Assembly: GCA_028564675.1 (NCBI GenBank)
Contig: JAOVVO010000397.1
Location: 1-64,000, forward strand
DNA: 64,000 nucleotides
DNA from: Onchocerca lupi
Lineage: Eukaryota; Nematoda; Chromadorea; Rhabditida; Onchocercidae
Direction: 5' to 3'
Shown here: in pieces, positions 1-13,824 of the stretch
Layout of the letters: each line of letters begins with the position of its first letter
Position numbering within the stretch: position 1 is the stretch's first letter
Translations under genes and position numbers: made by a program
The notes under the pieces: generated by a model
Seen by the model: only the letters and a program-made list of their open reading frames with translations
The model's database searches: none
Told to the model about the DNA's origin: nothing

Positions 1-190
1 ATAAAATAAGTGAACTTTTGAAATCAGAAAACTGAAATACAATCACTTATCTCTGATATGATAGAGTCATCATTTAATTAGTTTGATTCTATATATATAT
101 ATATATATATATACTCAGCAAATATATGATTGAAATTAAATAAAATAAGTGAACTTTTGAAACCAGAAAACTGAAATACAATCACTTATC
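1..190. repeat. 50-bp direct repeat flanking an AT microsatellite
   Basis: A block of about 50 bases beginning ATAAAATAAGTGAACTTTTG at position 1 recurs almost identically from about 140 to 190. The single clear difference is AAATCAG versus AAACCAG. An (AT)n run lies between the copies at about 91-113. No coding frame fits the repeat. It may be a local duplication or the edge of a dispersed repeat. Confidence 0.8.
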
Positions 191-3100
191 AGATAGGAAG
201 CTAAAGAAATTCATGACATCTGACTGCATAAAAAAATTGAATGTCATTCAGTTTAGAAAAATGTCGTCAATTATCATAAAAAGGAATTATAAATTGATAT
301 TCTTTAAAAACTCGAAATCATCAAATGATAATTCAGAAAATGTATTTATTATATATCATTTTATAAAATTATTAGTATTTGGGGGCAGAAATCTAAATTA
401 AATAAGAATTAGATAGACATTTCGGATCATAACAAGTAATTATATATGCTTAGAAATGATATTACTAAAAAAATTCCAACCAAAAATTCATTAAAAAGAG
501 TTTCATTATGTTTTCTTTAAATTAAAAAAAAAAATCGAACTGTCAGCAGTTTTCATATCCATAAATAGAAAAGCTGAAGAACATCACGATACTGATCGTC
601 AAACTATCTATTCATTCTTAGATTAGAGTGGATGATTACCAACTCTTGGTACACTAATTTCAATTAAAACGCTTAAATATTAATTAGCTATTGCTGATGA
701 AGCCAAGAAAAATTTTTTTGCGAAATTTTTTGCTATTTATTAGCATTAAAAATTCCTTCGCTTCTTTCGATTTTTAATTTCTTTAATTCCACTGAAATAA
801 AATTGACATAGAACACTAATTGACGTAAATTGTAAAAAAAAAATCCGCAAAATTGTCTCTTTGTGAAGTTAACGCGCCATACGAAAATAGTTCTATAATT
901 TAGTTAAGAAAATATTTCTCAACATTTATGAGAATAGAAAAATGTTTGAAGGGAGCAAGACAATAAAATTACAACAATCAAATTACAACGAGCAACAAAT
1001 TTTTAAATAAACAACATTTGAATGAAACTTATATAATGAAGTCTGTTTCAATCCTATCAACTTTCTTTGCATCTGCTCTTCAGCATTATTTAATATTTAA
1101 TATAACTTCAAGCCAACAACGTTTTTCTCATCAAATTCCCAAACATTTGGCTTTCTCAAGCGTAAAATAAAAACCAAATTTTAAATTTATTCTAAAGAAA
1201 ATATTAAAATTTTGAGATAAAATTCATTTCCCGTGGTAAGTTAAGATCAGCGCATTAATAGCAGAGTATTTTAGATTCCCGGTTTTCTCCATTATCTTAT
1301 AGATGATAAACCAATCTTTTTTTTTTTTTTTATCTCGACTCATTGGCAAAAATCATTCCAAAGACGAAGTATTCCATAAATGGAAAAAGAAAAGCAGCAG
1401 ATCAAGTAACAGATATTTTGATTAATGAAAGGAATCAAAACAAATGTTATCATAATAAATACATTATATTAAAAAAAAATAGATGAAAGAAAGGTGTTTC
1501 AAATGATAGGTAGATGAACTTCAAGCGAAAAAGACATATGATTTTGCAAATAATTAGAACAATTTGCTGAATGACATAAGCTTGATATTATCGCTTAGAA
1601 TGTTTTTCATCAAAAAAATCTAACAACAACAACAATAAAATGAGGTCAAAATGTGAAAATTCAAATTGTCTAATGATAAATGAATTTGAGAATTTGAAAA
1701 GCATTTGAAATATATTTTGATAATAATCTGTGTCGAACACAATGAATGTAAACAAAATTGAATATTAAAAGCAGAAATGAAGGGAGAATAAAAAGAAGCA
1801 GAAAGAAGGTTGTAAGACAGGTGGTGAATATTTGTAATCACTTCTGGAAAACCTTTGGGGCATAAATGTAGCATAGAATAGTTTGAATTACATTTTTTAA
1901 AAGAAAGTTTAAATTTTTACTAATTATTTTCACTAATCATTTCATTACAAAATTAATTATTTTATTTGTGTGGCTACTTTCTCAAATGATTTGCAAAGTG
2001 AATATGAGAAAAGAAAATCTGTCGTACACATATATTCATTGAAAACATCTATGCACCATCAACCACCGAATCATGAAAGAGCTCTTAATCTATCAATCTT
2101 CACAGTGCTCGAGCCCGTAAGTTTTCCCGCATTAATCAAATTAAGCCGCAAGCTCCACTCCTATTAGTGCCCTTTCGTCAATTTCTTTAAGTTTCAGCTT
2201 TGCAAGTTCAAATAACTTGAACTAAACTTGCATGTGAAAGTTCCAAGTTCAGAGTTCTTATTCCTACACAGCAATAGCAACAGTTCGGAGGTCAAAGCAA
2301 CACAGCAGTAGCAACAATCCAATAATTCAGTTGAACATATTCATACGAGCAACGAAAGAAAGAATAACCAAGTGATCAATTTGTCTAGATAGTCTAGTGG
2401 TTTCCAAATTCAAAATAAGCCAAGAAGCAATTTCTGGACCCTCAAGAACACCATTTCTATCGATAATTACTTGTTAATTAATTGATGGAACAGTAATTCT
2501 TCGTTTATGTTATAAACAATTATTAAAAAATATCCAAGTAAATTGATCACTATGTTATTCCTTACTTTTGTTATTCCTCGTAGAGACTTACTCATGAAAG
2601 ATTCCTTTCCACTTACTATTTAATAAATTTAGTGCTAATTCGAACAATTTAAGCTTAATAGTACATATTGAAAAGATTTTAGGAAATTTTAAAAAAAAGT
2701 CAAGAAGCATTAAAGATGAGTGAATGCATGCGTATTACGGACTATACGTGTGGAAATGTGCACAACGAGTCAAAAACCATCCTGCTCATGCATAATCATT
2801 ATTTATACACCATCGATTATAGTACACATCACGATAATGTATGGCTGTTTGTATCTATCCATACGATATAGTACACAACCAGACGGACATACTGGCATAT
2901 ATTTTGACAAATGTTGAAAGCACTAGAGCTAACCCATCAATAAGAATGATCATAGGAAAGGATCAAATTAAGTTAGGGGAAAATGAATATCAAGTAGGTC
3001 AGACTTATGGGATTTTTCCCATTTCAACTTTTTTTCCTTCAATTGAATACAATCCGTCACTTCTTATATCAAATACGTCTGAAAGTACCGAATGAGGTGT

Positions 3101-6100
3101 GTGGAGATGAACAACGAACAGTGGATTATCAAATAAATATACAACAAAAAATTTGAAAATTTGGAAAATCTATCGTTGTAACTTTGAACTTAGGAACTAA
3201 AACATTTATTAATTCAAAAAATAAATTTAAAATTGATTTTGCTCACCTTACAGAAAGTTTAATTCAAAATTAATCTAGTACATCGACATTTGCAAGGCTA
3301 AAATAGCAAGGTAATTTTTTTTTAATATTTGATATCTTTTTTATTGAACTAATGTAAATACGGATTCTATTAAAAATGTAAATAAAAGACAAAGTGAATC
3401 ACTTATTTTCTTTCATACAAAGTGAGAAGAAATGAATAATTCGCTTCAGAAATAAGTGACTTGAACCTTAATTTTGAAATTTGTCAGATGGTAAAATCAC
3501 TGGTATAAGTATGAAGTATTCTCGAAATATTTTCATGTAAGTATAAAATACTTCAAGAATACTTCAACTTCTCATTCTGTCTCTCTTTCAATTTCTCATT
3601 ATGTTTCTGCCAATATACTTTTGCACCTGTATAAAAACAGAACAGCGAAGTTTTTTATGGGGAAAACTCATTCGTATACTTTTTCGTTATTTCCAAAGTT
3701 TTTGTACCAATGAAAATTGAGTGCCTTTATCGAAAGTATTTCGGCAGATTGATCATCATTTTCATGAGGATAAGGTTAATTAATCATTGAATCAACCTTA
3801 GTTCAGTCTTCATATTTTAATTTTGATACAACAATACTCAACTTTCTCATATCTTTCTCCCAATTCCATTGAGTCGTTAACTTTGCAGTTCTTAGTTAAT
3901 AATGAAAAAACGACCTTTGCTGTAAATTCAATTCCTGGTTGATTCTCCATAGATTATATTACTCAAACAAATCCATTTTACTGTAAATTAATTTCAAAAT
4001 CTTAATCCAAAAAAAAAAAAAAAAAAATCAAAAAAGTGTTCTGAGCATCAGATTGCTTGAATACAGCGACAGCAAAGACAAAACGTTTCCATTAAGAATT
4101 TTGTTTCATTAAGAAGTGTCAATTTCTTCAGCACATAATTTATCCTAAAATTGAAAAGATTGCGAATAACAACTTTACAAATTGAATGGAAATGAAAGAA
4201 TCGAAAAGAAAGTTTAGCAAATCAAAAGTGCAGTGAAATAAATATCCATCAAACTGCTGCATAATCTATTATTTTTTGCAACAGCAAAAACATTAAATTG
4301 TTGTGTCAGTGACTTTTTCTATTTGAAATTACCATTTCACTAGAAGTTTAATAGACAGGTAAACATAAATTGTTTGTTTGTATGAAAGATGGCAAAAAAA
4401 AAAAGAAGATGAAAGTAACGATACTGGGATTATTATTCAGTTATATTATTGAATGCTAAAAAGTTAAAAATGAAACATTTCTATATTTTAAAAAAGAAAG
4501 ATGTTTGTTTGCTTAGTGACAGTTAAAGTTATAAATGTTAAATTGACCAATATTACTACAGTGTTGACAAATTAAATAGAATATTTATGTCTCACTAATA
4601 TCTCTTGTAGACCAGTGGCTCTACTTATAAATCCTCATCAGTAACTACTGCTCATTCAAAAAATGCTTCATGTAACCAACCGTTGAATAAGTAGTGAGAA
4701 GCTTCCATTGTTTTAATGACTTAACTTAATTTGTCCATCGACTCATAATGCATTCCTATTGTGGTTATCATTTAATTTTTAATTTAAAAATAGCCGAGCG
4801 AATCACATACTGTTTATTCATTTCAATTGCTGAGATTTTTGAAAATATGAGTTTCAGACAAAAATTTTATTTTTTAAATTAGTTATTTTTGCTAACTTGA
4901 ATAACTGTTTTAGCATATCTATTTGGAATTACATTCGCTTCATAGATATGAAACAATTATTTATAAGTAAGACTTCTGTCATAGAGATGAATGTTTCATC
5001 ATCCATTTCTCCTTGTATCTGTCAGGAAATGTTAAACTTTGTTACTGAATGAATGAATGAAATTATTCGAATGAACAAAATTTATTATTTGAATGAATGA
5101 AAGCAATGAATGAAATTACCTATCGTAATTGTAAAATAATTTATTCTTGATTTGAGATGTTAAGGAAGATTATGAGATCGATCAAACTATTGATTAGTTC
5201 ATGTGTAAATCTGCATCATCTATATTGCAGCTGGACAATCTTAGCCATCCAAATCATAGGAATATAAAATATATGCAAATGCAAGCTTAATATTGGTTAA
5301 ATGATATTTCTTTTGTTTCGTCTCCATAAGCTAAATTACTATCAGTTATTATTGATTAATTGTAAGTTAGTAATTGATATCAGTTATTGATTAACTGTCA
5401 GTTTGTAATTAATTATTAGTTATTATCCATTTTAGCCAAAGGAAATTTTTTGATGAACAGAATTTGAACTTTCATTGATTTTTATTGAAGAGCCATCGTA
5501 TTTTATCGTCTTTCTTAGTAATGAATGAAAAGGTGCATAGGCAAATACGTCACATTAAGTGGAGGATGCACAATGAAAATTGTCGGAGTAATCTAAAATG
5601 ACCTTTAATGAGAGAAACAAATAAGTAGAATGTAATCAATAATGAATGGTACAAATGAGAGTTAAGCGATTTATAATAATAATATTTAGATCACCATAAG
5701 TTTATCAGTAATATAATTCTTTTGATCTGTCACAAAATCAGATTGCTGAAGCTGAAAATGAATGAAGATTTTAGGTTACAGAAATAATTTTTAAAAAGAG
5801 TTTGTTTGTGATATTTACAAAAGCACAGGGAATAATTGCTGATGAGAATCAAACTTGTAACTTTTGATGCAGTAATTAATAACAACTTCTTATGAAATGA
5901 ATCATTCTTGTGCTTATGAGAGACTATTTCTGAATTATTTATGGAGACAAGAGTAGCCAAAGATCTTATTTTCCAAGCAAATCGAAGTGAAAATATCAAA
6001 CCGATTGATAGAAAATTAAGTCATCGCATATTCATATACATGTAAAACCGTATGTTCACGTGACAGAAGTATCAATATGGCATAACAAGAAAGGTATGCA

Positions 6101-9100
6101 CCTGTTGCACTTTAAAATTAAGATTTATGCTAAGAAATGATCCAGCAATATTTTAACTTTCATTTACGAATTAGATTTTATTCGAATTCGAAAATAAAAA
6201 GCAACGAATTCATTTCAAATACATTATTAAAATATTGATTTAACTTATTTCGAAGATCAAAAAAAAATGGAAAGGATTTGTTGTCTCAAAAATCTTTTTC
6301 ATATTGAGTACTTCTTTCGCATAAGATGCTGTTATTCAAACTTCCAGCAAGCTAAATCGATTTGATCAACGAAAGTGAGGTCGTTCGAAGTATAAAAAAA
6401 ATCGGAAAATCACCACCTCTATCTCATTAATAGTGCGAACAGAATTCTACTAAAAATTCTAAAGCTAAGATGATAAGAAGTTAAAATGGAATTAAGTTCT
6501 TCCTAGTCGTATTACGTGCAGATAAATTCCTTTTCAGTGACTTGTTCTAAATTATCACTACGCATGTTAACGCTAATGAAACGATCAGTGGTTCAAGCAT
6601 TCATGTGAAGATTAAGCATCAGAATTAGCCTCTCACACATTGCCATCCTTTGTTGAAATTTAATGAGAATTGTGAAACGAAAGTTAAAAGACAATACGTG
6701 ATACGAATTGATGAAAGTTCTTGATAACCATGTCAATTACAAAATGTATAATTGCGCTAATATCCTAAACCGATCACTTATAAAAATATGCTACTTTATC
6801 ATATTAATTAAATATCTTATTGGGACAAAATAATGGGCATATTAATTCTGCTCAATTTACTTCAGATCACATTAAAACCGAATTGATAAAAACCCAATGA
6901 TCCAATATTTTTTTAAAAAAAGAATCGAATCATCGATCGGAGCATAATTAATGGCTCGATTTATTTGAATTATCCAATATATCTGAATATAATACGGAAA
7001 ATTCTTTATTCTCCTGAAAATTTATGAACAGAATTTTCATATTTCCGCTTTCGCGCTTCCATTCTTTCCTTAAAATCTTTTCATATCTCGGAACCTTCAT
7101 ACCATTATTTTGTTTTTTTTTTTTGTCCAGCTTTAGTATTAGAAATATAAATAACTGAGAGGAATTAATTTATTCTTTGGGAAATATAAAAAAAAAACAA
7201 GGCTTAGAAAAAATGAATAACAGTGCAAGAATTCGAGAAAATCACTTTACTTCTCAATACTGGTACAAGTGGAGGAATTTTTTTTTGCAATTAACTTTTC
7301 AAATTCACTTTTCAATATTCCAGAAATTCCAAAAATCTTGAGAAGCTGAGTTAAGTGTCGCCATTAAAATTTTCACATCGACATTTCCTCTGGGGGTGGG
7401 AAGAAAAAATGTAAGGGATTAAACAAGAAAGAAGATCAAAAGTCTGAAAAATTCAGAGAGATTTTCTTACCAAATGTTAGTTTTTAACTTTCATAAAATG
7501 AAAATATCTCATCATCGATGTTTCAAATTGTTTTACGACCACTCTAATTCAAAATTCAATACAATTCACTTGTTGATTGAAGTGTAGTTTGCTATCGAGA
7601 AGGGAGAAAAATGATAAGAATTAATTATTTACCTTCTGCGACCTGTCGGCTAAGTATATATAATTAAGGCTTTTCCCTCATGAATATCCTCAATATCAAA
7701 ATTGAAAATAGCTATACTGCATCGATATAAGTATGCTTTGAAATTTCACTGAAAACGGGAGTGATTCAGGAAACATAACTATTTCAGCTGTGCGAATTGC
7801 TTTTATTAATTAAAATATCAAGTGCTGAGACACAGCATTTTCATATTTCGCTTTTTTTGATTACTCTAATGGAACTTTTTAAAAAAGTAATCAGTAAAAT
7901 CTGAAAAAATTTGTTACTTTAGGTAATATCAATTGAGAAAAAAATATATTTTGACGAACATAAATTCACAGAAATTGAATAATAATCGACAGTTGATTCT
8001 AACTATATTTCAGAAAAATCTAATTGGAATAGATCAAATTTCCCATAAAAGCTAATTAAAAACTTACCTCCCATAAAAACTAATCAAATCTCCGACAAAA
8101 ACAAGTCTTCCATAAACTATTTGTACTTGACATTTGGCACTGAACTATTTGAAGAAACAAATTCTTTGCACATAAAGTAACTTTGCATTTATGTGACAGT
8201 ACACTTAGTGCTATCAGAGCAAAAATTTGGGGACTAATTCAAAATCAATCAACTCATCAGTTCATTTTGTCCTAAAAAATTGCAAAAAAATCGAAGACGA
8301 ATGTGTCAAAATGTTCTAATGATGTTCAACCATTAAATATTGGATAGTTGACTATAAAAGCTATCAATGACTGATTATGAATTTGCCTGTTCAGAATAGA
8401 TGTGAAAAAATGTTGAAAAATAGGTAAGCCCATAAAATTTAGCGCTTTTCTATTTTATGGTTTGAAAGTGAAAAATGCAAAATTGCGCATTCAATTATAG
8501 TCTAAAGTTAATTAATTTGAGTAACCATATTATACAGATCGTTAAATTACACGATTCGTTCATACGGACATTGATTATTGATTTTCAGTTTCCATGCAGG
8601 AATTTCTCTGTTCAAGAGCTGAAGATCTAAGATACATTCTGGTGTGTACTATGTTTCGAATCAAAAATCATTAAATAAATATGCAATATTTAATAATAAA
8701 TTCTTTTGATCAATTTACTTCACTGTGATCAATTTCGCTCAATTTCGTTTCATCCATTTAAATTTGACTTCATTTTAAGTGCAATAGAATAAATTAAATT
8801 TGAATAATACCGAACATTTCAAGCATTTTATTCACTTGTATAGTTTGATTCATGTCACAGATTACCTGTTTTTTTTTTTTTTTTTTTTTTTGGAGTCCCA
8901 TTGTAATGCATAAGATCTTACTCTTTTTTTCTTTCAACTTTTTACTGACCAAATCTTATGATAAACTGACAAGAAGTATCGATTTAATATACAAAAATAA
9001 ATTAATGGCAACATTTTTCAAGCCAAATAATTTACTTAAATAAAAGGAAAAAAACTTTTCCAACTTTTTTTACTACTGAAATATTGCAGTATCATCAGCA

Positions 9101-9109
9101 CAAATATAA
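191..9109. other. AT-rich intergenic stretch, no gene recognised
   Basis: About 8.9 kb without a recognisable gene on either strand. It holds homopolymer runs (A at 4009-4027, T at 8871-8891), GAAT/GAATGA-rich simple sequence near 5045-5115, and short open frames that do not join through splice sites. I saw no tRNA, rRNA or transposon protein. Regulatory sequence for the minus-strand cystatin would lie to its right, above 9,968, not here. Confidence 0.6.
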
Positions 9110-9968
9110 TTATCGTTTTATTTCAACCGTAAGTTTGCCGGTCATTGATTCAGATATTTTAAGAGCGACATCCTGAAAAGTATCATAATTTTAATAGCAA
9201 ATACACTGTGTCAAGATAAACTCAGTAAGGATACTGTCATTATCTTTGTACAAAAAACAGTCTAAATAATGTATTAAATGGCGATCTCAGAAATCATTAA
9301 TAATTGCTTTTTTGGAATAATTCTCTAACCTTCGTTTTTTGCTTCTTGTTCGTTTTGCATTTCCTTATATTACTTTTCTTGAGACCCTGTAAAAAAAGCG
9401 AAAGATCAAAAATCTGCAGATTTTCTTTGTGGCATACTTTTTGCGATTGTATTTACAAAACTTTAGTAAAGCTTTGGAATACAGCCAATATTTCAAAAAG
9501 TCAATAGAAAAATTTGTTGTGCTTGAACTTTTTCTCATATTTTCTTCCAAAAGTGCAATAGGAGAATCCTCTTGAATAGAGGCAAGAAATTTGTCGGAAA
9601 TAAAAACGAAAGAATGATGCAACTACATTACTGGTCAGCAATCGGATAGTTGAAACACACCTTCATTTTACAGGTCGTCGGGGCGAGTCTAAGTAACAAA
9701 TCATATATCGTACTTTCCACGACCAAAACATGTGCCTTAATTACTTTTTCCAATCTGTACAGGAATTTATTGTTCAACTTTTCGTTTATCATCATCAGCG
9801 AATCATTTATTACATCCTGAAAATCTTACTTTTTTTTAAAAGATAAATCAAAATCTCCAAGAAACTTATAATAAAATATTCATATTTTACCTTCACATCT
9901 GGATCATTTTCATATTGAGCATTGGAAAAGCTAACGAAAATTGCAAATAAAACGATCAATCGCAACAT
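9110..9968 (-). CDS. secreted cystatin-like protein lacking inhibitory motifs
   Basis: Type-2 cystatin fold, probably secreted, 117 aa. The four exons are 9891-9968, 9661-9816, 9330-9386 and 9110-9172, all joined in phase 0 with GT-AG introns. Exon 1 encodes a signal peptide (MLRLIVLFAIFVSFSNA). Exon 2 carries the family core: NEKLNN, then LVVES at residues 57-61 where cystatins have QVVAG, then LAPTTC ending in Cys75. Exon 3 supplies Cys88, probably its disulfide partner. In active family members QVVAG and the C-terminal PW pair wedge into papain-like proteases. Here the PW position reads SMTGK, so papain-type inhibition is probably weak or lost (inference). Its exon plan is identical to that of the plus-strand cystatin 4 kb away, which points to an old duplication. 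The frame is intact and the splice sites good, so it is not an obvious pseudogene. Confidence 0.88.
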
Positions 9969-10421
9969 CTACAAAAAGTATTGTATAAACGTTTACAGTA
10001 ATTTGACATCAAGAACTTTCACTTGGTAGGATGCATTCTTTAAAGTAACTTCATACTTCATACTATTATCTATCTATTTCTCTATATCTATATCTATTTA
10101 TCAATCTATCAATACAGAATAATTTTTGCATTGCATTTGAAATCTCAATAATATTATTATGAAAGTGATTCATTGGCTTCAATTTTGTTCGGTAAAGTTG
10201 TTTATATATAGTGAATTAAGTTTGATATTAAAACTGCAATATAAGAACACTGAGATGACTATAAGTCACTAATTGATAAGCTTCAAGTAAGTAACTAAGC
10301 ATAAACCTAAAAGAGTTGGTGAAATTTAAATTCCAGTTCGTTTCCAATTTGTTATTTAAATATGTTAAAACCATAAAGTTGCAATAAAGTTTTTAAAGCT
10401 GTATCATTGTCACCGTTTCAT

Positions 10422-10472
10422 TTTAATTCATAACCTTTGCATATACCATATATGTAAAGGTCATGAATTAAA
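10422..10472. repeat. 24-bp inverted repeat, hairpin with 3-nt loop
   Basis: The left arm 10422-10445 (TTTAATTCATAACCTTTGCA plus TATA) pairs with the right arm 10449-10472 at 22 of 24 positions around the loop CCA. It lies about 450 bp upstream of the minus-strand cystatin start. It could be a small palindromic repeat, a cruciform-forming site or a structured transcript. Nothing marks it as a known family. Confidence 0.75.
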
Positions 10473-13204
10473 TTGAATTTTTTAATCAACTTACTCCTGC
10501 TGGCATAAATAATTGAAAATTCTAAATTCTAAAGCTTAGAAAATAAAAGCCTAAGATAGCCAAGAATTATTGATATAGTTAGAGATAATATTTGATTTTC
10601 AATAAAATACTTTTAATTCATAATAATGACTGGATAATTCTTATCAGTAATTTTTGTGCTGATTACACAGAAGTATTGGATGACAATAATTCGCTACAGC
10701 AAATTAACGAAGAAAAAGCATTCGCTTTTTTTCAAACTGTAAAAATTTTTTTTGAACTATAACAATTCCATTTTACTAAAACTTTTCAGCGACCAGAAAT
10801 AATTCAAACTTCAGAAATCATGGGAATCAGGAAATGAATTTACATCTTCTAATTTAGAGCATCAAGTCGTATGATGATTGCATAATCTGAGATCGTTCCA
10901 AAATTTTTATACTATGCAGTACATCAACAAAGAGAAAAAACCACAGTTCATAATTTTGTCGTTTTTTTATATCAAACGCTTTCGGAAATCTCAAATATTT
11001 CAGAGAGAAATTCTGATATACCGCGAAACTTTGGCAGAAGGAAATACCTGAGAATTTTTCCTTTTTTTAAAATACCCAAGATATAAATTTAAATAAGTCT
11101 AAATTGAGATTAAAGCAAAAAAAGATATTGGATCGAGTTTGACAAACAGATAGAAAGGATAAATTTTCCTGTTTTTATACTAATTCGAGGGGGCGGGTTT
11201 GAATAAAAATTATGGATGAAAATTGCGGCAACTTCTTAGATTTCATTCAACTTTATTGATTTGTGTCACATCAGATGGCAAATATTATAAAAATTAAACA
11301 ATACTGCGATATTGAAATCGTTTAGCATTGTCGAATTTCGTGAATGCTTATTGTTTATTGAAGACAATCCGAATTAGGTCAACAAGAATTCACTAAAAAA
11401 ATCGATTTCATTTTGACCAAAAATAAATTCAAATCTTTGCTATTTCTGAACTTAGGAATGAAGTTTCGAAACTTGAAAACCAAATGATTAAAAAGGTAGC
11501 AAAAAATGCACTAAATTATAAATTCGGAAACTTTTTTGCCTTTATTGTAAAAAATTTGGCATTTGGTATTTAATTTGTAATAAATAATGAACAGGTTAAG
11601 ATATTAGGAAAACTTTTTCACGTTTTTTTAGAGACTAAAATGAATGATTCTTAAAATAATTCTGATGATTCTACTTAACACCTATTCTCTTTTATCAGGT
11701 GGACTAAGAGATCCATCTGTCATTAAGAAGTGCTATCAATTTTCCGCAAAAATATTTGCACAAGAGAATAAACAATCCATTTCTAAATACAAATTTGTGA
11801 TAAAAACTGTTTGCATAGCAGCAGTCAACTAAAATAATAAATATATCCATTATAAAATGAACATTAGCCTTCAAATGAAATATTAAATGAAATTAAATTT
11901 GAAATTTCGTTTACTTTCGTTTTAACCTAATATTTTCAGCAGAAAATCGAGCATACATATCTATTACTATATTTTTCATCTTTTCAGTGACTATTCCAAG
12001 CTTTTCAGTTCATTACTTTTATTTCAAGTTCTTCAGCTCATCACTTTCATAAATTTCTTTTTTCCGCTACAGATTTCTTTTTTCTTTTTCCAAAAATTTC
12101 AATTTTTATTTTCTTCATTCTTTAATTAATGAAATTAAATTGCTTTAAACATTACAAATCTTTCGTTTTCCTTATTTTTTAATTTTATTTGTCTTATTTT
12201 ATTATATTTTTTGTAGTTTTTGTATATCGATTCATTTTTCTTTCATACAATTTGCATATAAAAGTTCATGTTTTCCGACTATAAAATGATGTCAACAACA
12301 AAACTTCTTTGATTAACTTTTGTATTTTATATGTTCAAATTTAATTTAATTCTGAGTTTAATTGACATTAAACTAAATTTATGAGTATTTTAATGCATTC
12401 AGTTTGAAAATTCAAATTATTTGCCAATCCATATGTTATGGTCAAAATGATTGAATTACAATGCGATTGAACAATTCACTAAAAAATAGCTCCTTGAAAT
12501 TTTAAAAAACTTATGCAAATGAAACGTTATAAATTTATGGCAATTTGTTCTGCAATATTGTTTCAGAAATCAATTTGTATAAGCATGACAAGATGATACC
12601 GAAACATATCAGAAGCATTATCAAGCATAATTAGATTAGATAGAAATTATCACATTTTGTTACTAAATAACGCTAATTAGTCAAAAACTATCAGCAATCT
12701 GATTATTAAATGAATGGAAAAACAAAGAATAAATATGGCAATCAATTTCAGAAATCTGTACAAACCATATCTATCGTATAATCATTGAATGATCAATTAC
12801 TTCCGATGGCTACCTGAATGTTCGGATTCTGACTTAGCATAAGATGAGAGGTAACAAACAAACTAGCAATTTATTTGGTGAAATTATCCAACGAAAGTTT
12901 GAAAATTTAAACTAGTATCAGAGATATTATGATAGCTAGAAAAAAATGAATAAGACTTTTCCAATTACTTATCAATTACTTCCAATTATTGCATTGTGAT
13001 ATTCTTCTTCGTGCTTATGTTGGTTGTGTCCCCTTTAAGGATTGAATTGTCACAAGAAATGAACAAAATAAACGAACTGACAACGAAAATAAATCAAAAT
13101 TATTGAGAAAAAGTTTTCAATTTCTTGTCACTCTTATGAAGTGATGTTTTGAATCATTGAAATGTACTATCATGCACTTCCAAATTAGATTCTTTAGTAT
13201 GAAT

Positions 13205-13229
13205 CTTATAATGCAAAATGCATTATAAG
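13205..13229. repeat. perfect 11-bp palindrome, AAA loop
   Basis: CTTATAATGCA is followed by AAA and then by its exact reverse complement TGCATTATAAG. It lies about 600 bp upstream of the plus-strand cystatin start. It may be structural or a protein-binding site; no function is assigned. Confidence 0.7.
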
Positions 13230-13824
13230 CGGAATATTAACTATCTATATTTGACAAACATTTTCAGGAAGTGTCGATCATACATTACTTGAAAAAGAAT
13301 ATTCAGTTTTGATGTACACATGAAGTTGAAATTTCAGATGGTTCATTAGAGAAGGATGAGTCCAATATTTTCCTCAAAATTACCCATCAACTCAAGTAAT
13401 AATTTTCTTCTTGACATTTCAAGAGCAATATGATTAAAACCGGTTCATTTGCTAGAAATTTGCGCCATTTATTCTCTGTTCTCTGTTCTTTTTATTACAA
13501 AATAATACGAAAGAGGTGACTCTACAGTGCTTATTTAAGATCCAATTACCATTCAATTTAATTTTAGTTCGTTGTTAGTTGTCTCCATGGTGTCGAATTG
13601 AACAATACGGTGTAGGATTCGAACTAAATCTTCAAGCAACAACGACGTCAAAATCTCGACCAATTGAAAAATCACCGAAGCATCTACGATCACCATAATC
13701 TTCTGACGCATGGCTAAGTATAATCATAGAGTCACAAGAACAAGGAAATGCGCTACATTAATTGTCGAAAAAATTGTGATAAAATTATTTAGGCGTCAAA
13801 TTCAAATTAACGCTTAATTTCTAG

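Larger units (their letters stand above)
9969..13824. other. intergenic region between the two cystatin genes
   Basis: Nearly 3.9 kb between the two cystatin genes, whose start codons face each other, so the interval probably contains both promoters. It holds TATC-type simple sequence at about 10066-10115, a long hairpin at 10422-10472 and a shorter perfect palindrome at 13205-13229. I found no open frame with family resemblance. Confidence 0.6.

Noticed and set aside
1970..2116. Open frame ending at a good donor (GAGCCC then GTAAGT), possible orphan exon
   Set aside because: No acceptor of nematode type at its left end, no partner exon within several kb and no family resemblance.
2841..3095. 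84-codon plus-strand open frame
   Set aside because: No resemblance, no splice partners, and composition like the surrounding intergenic DNA.
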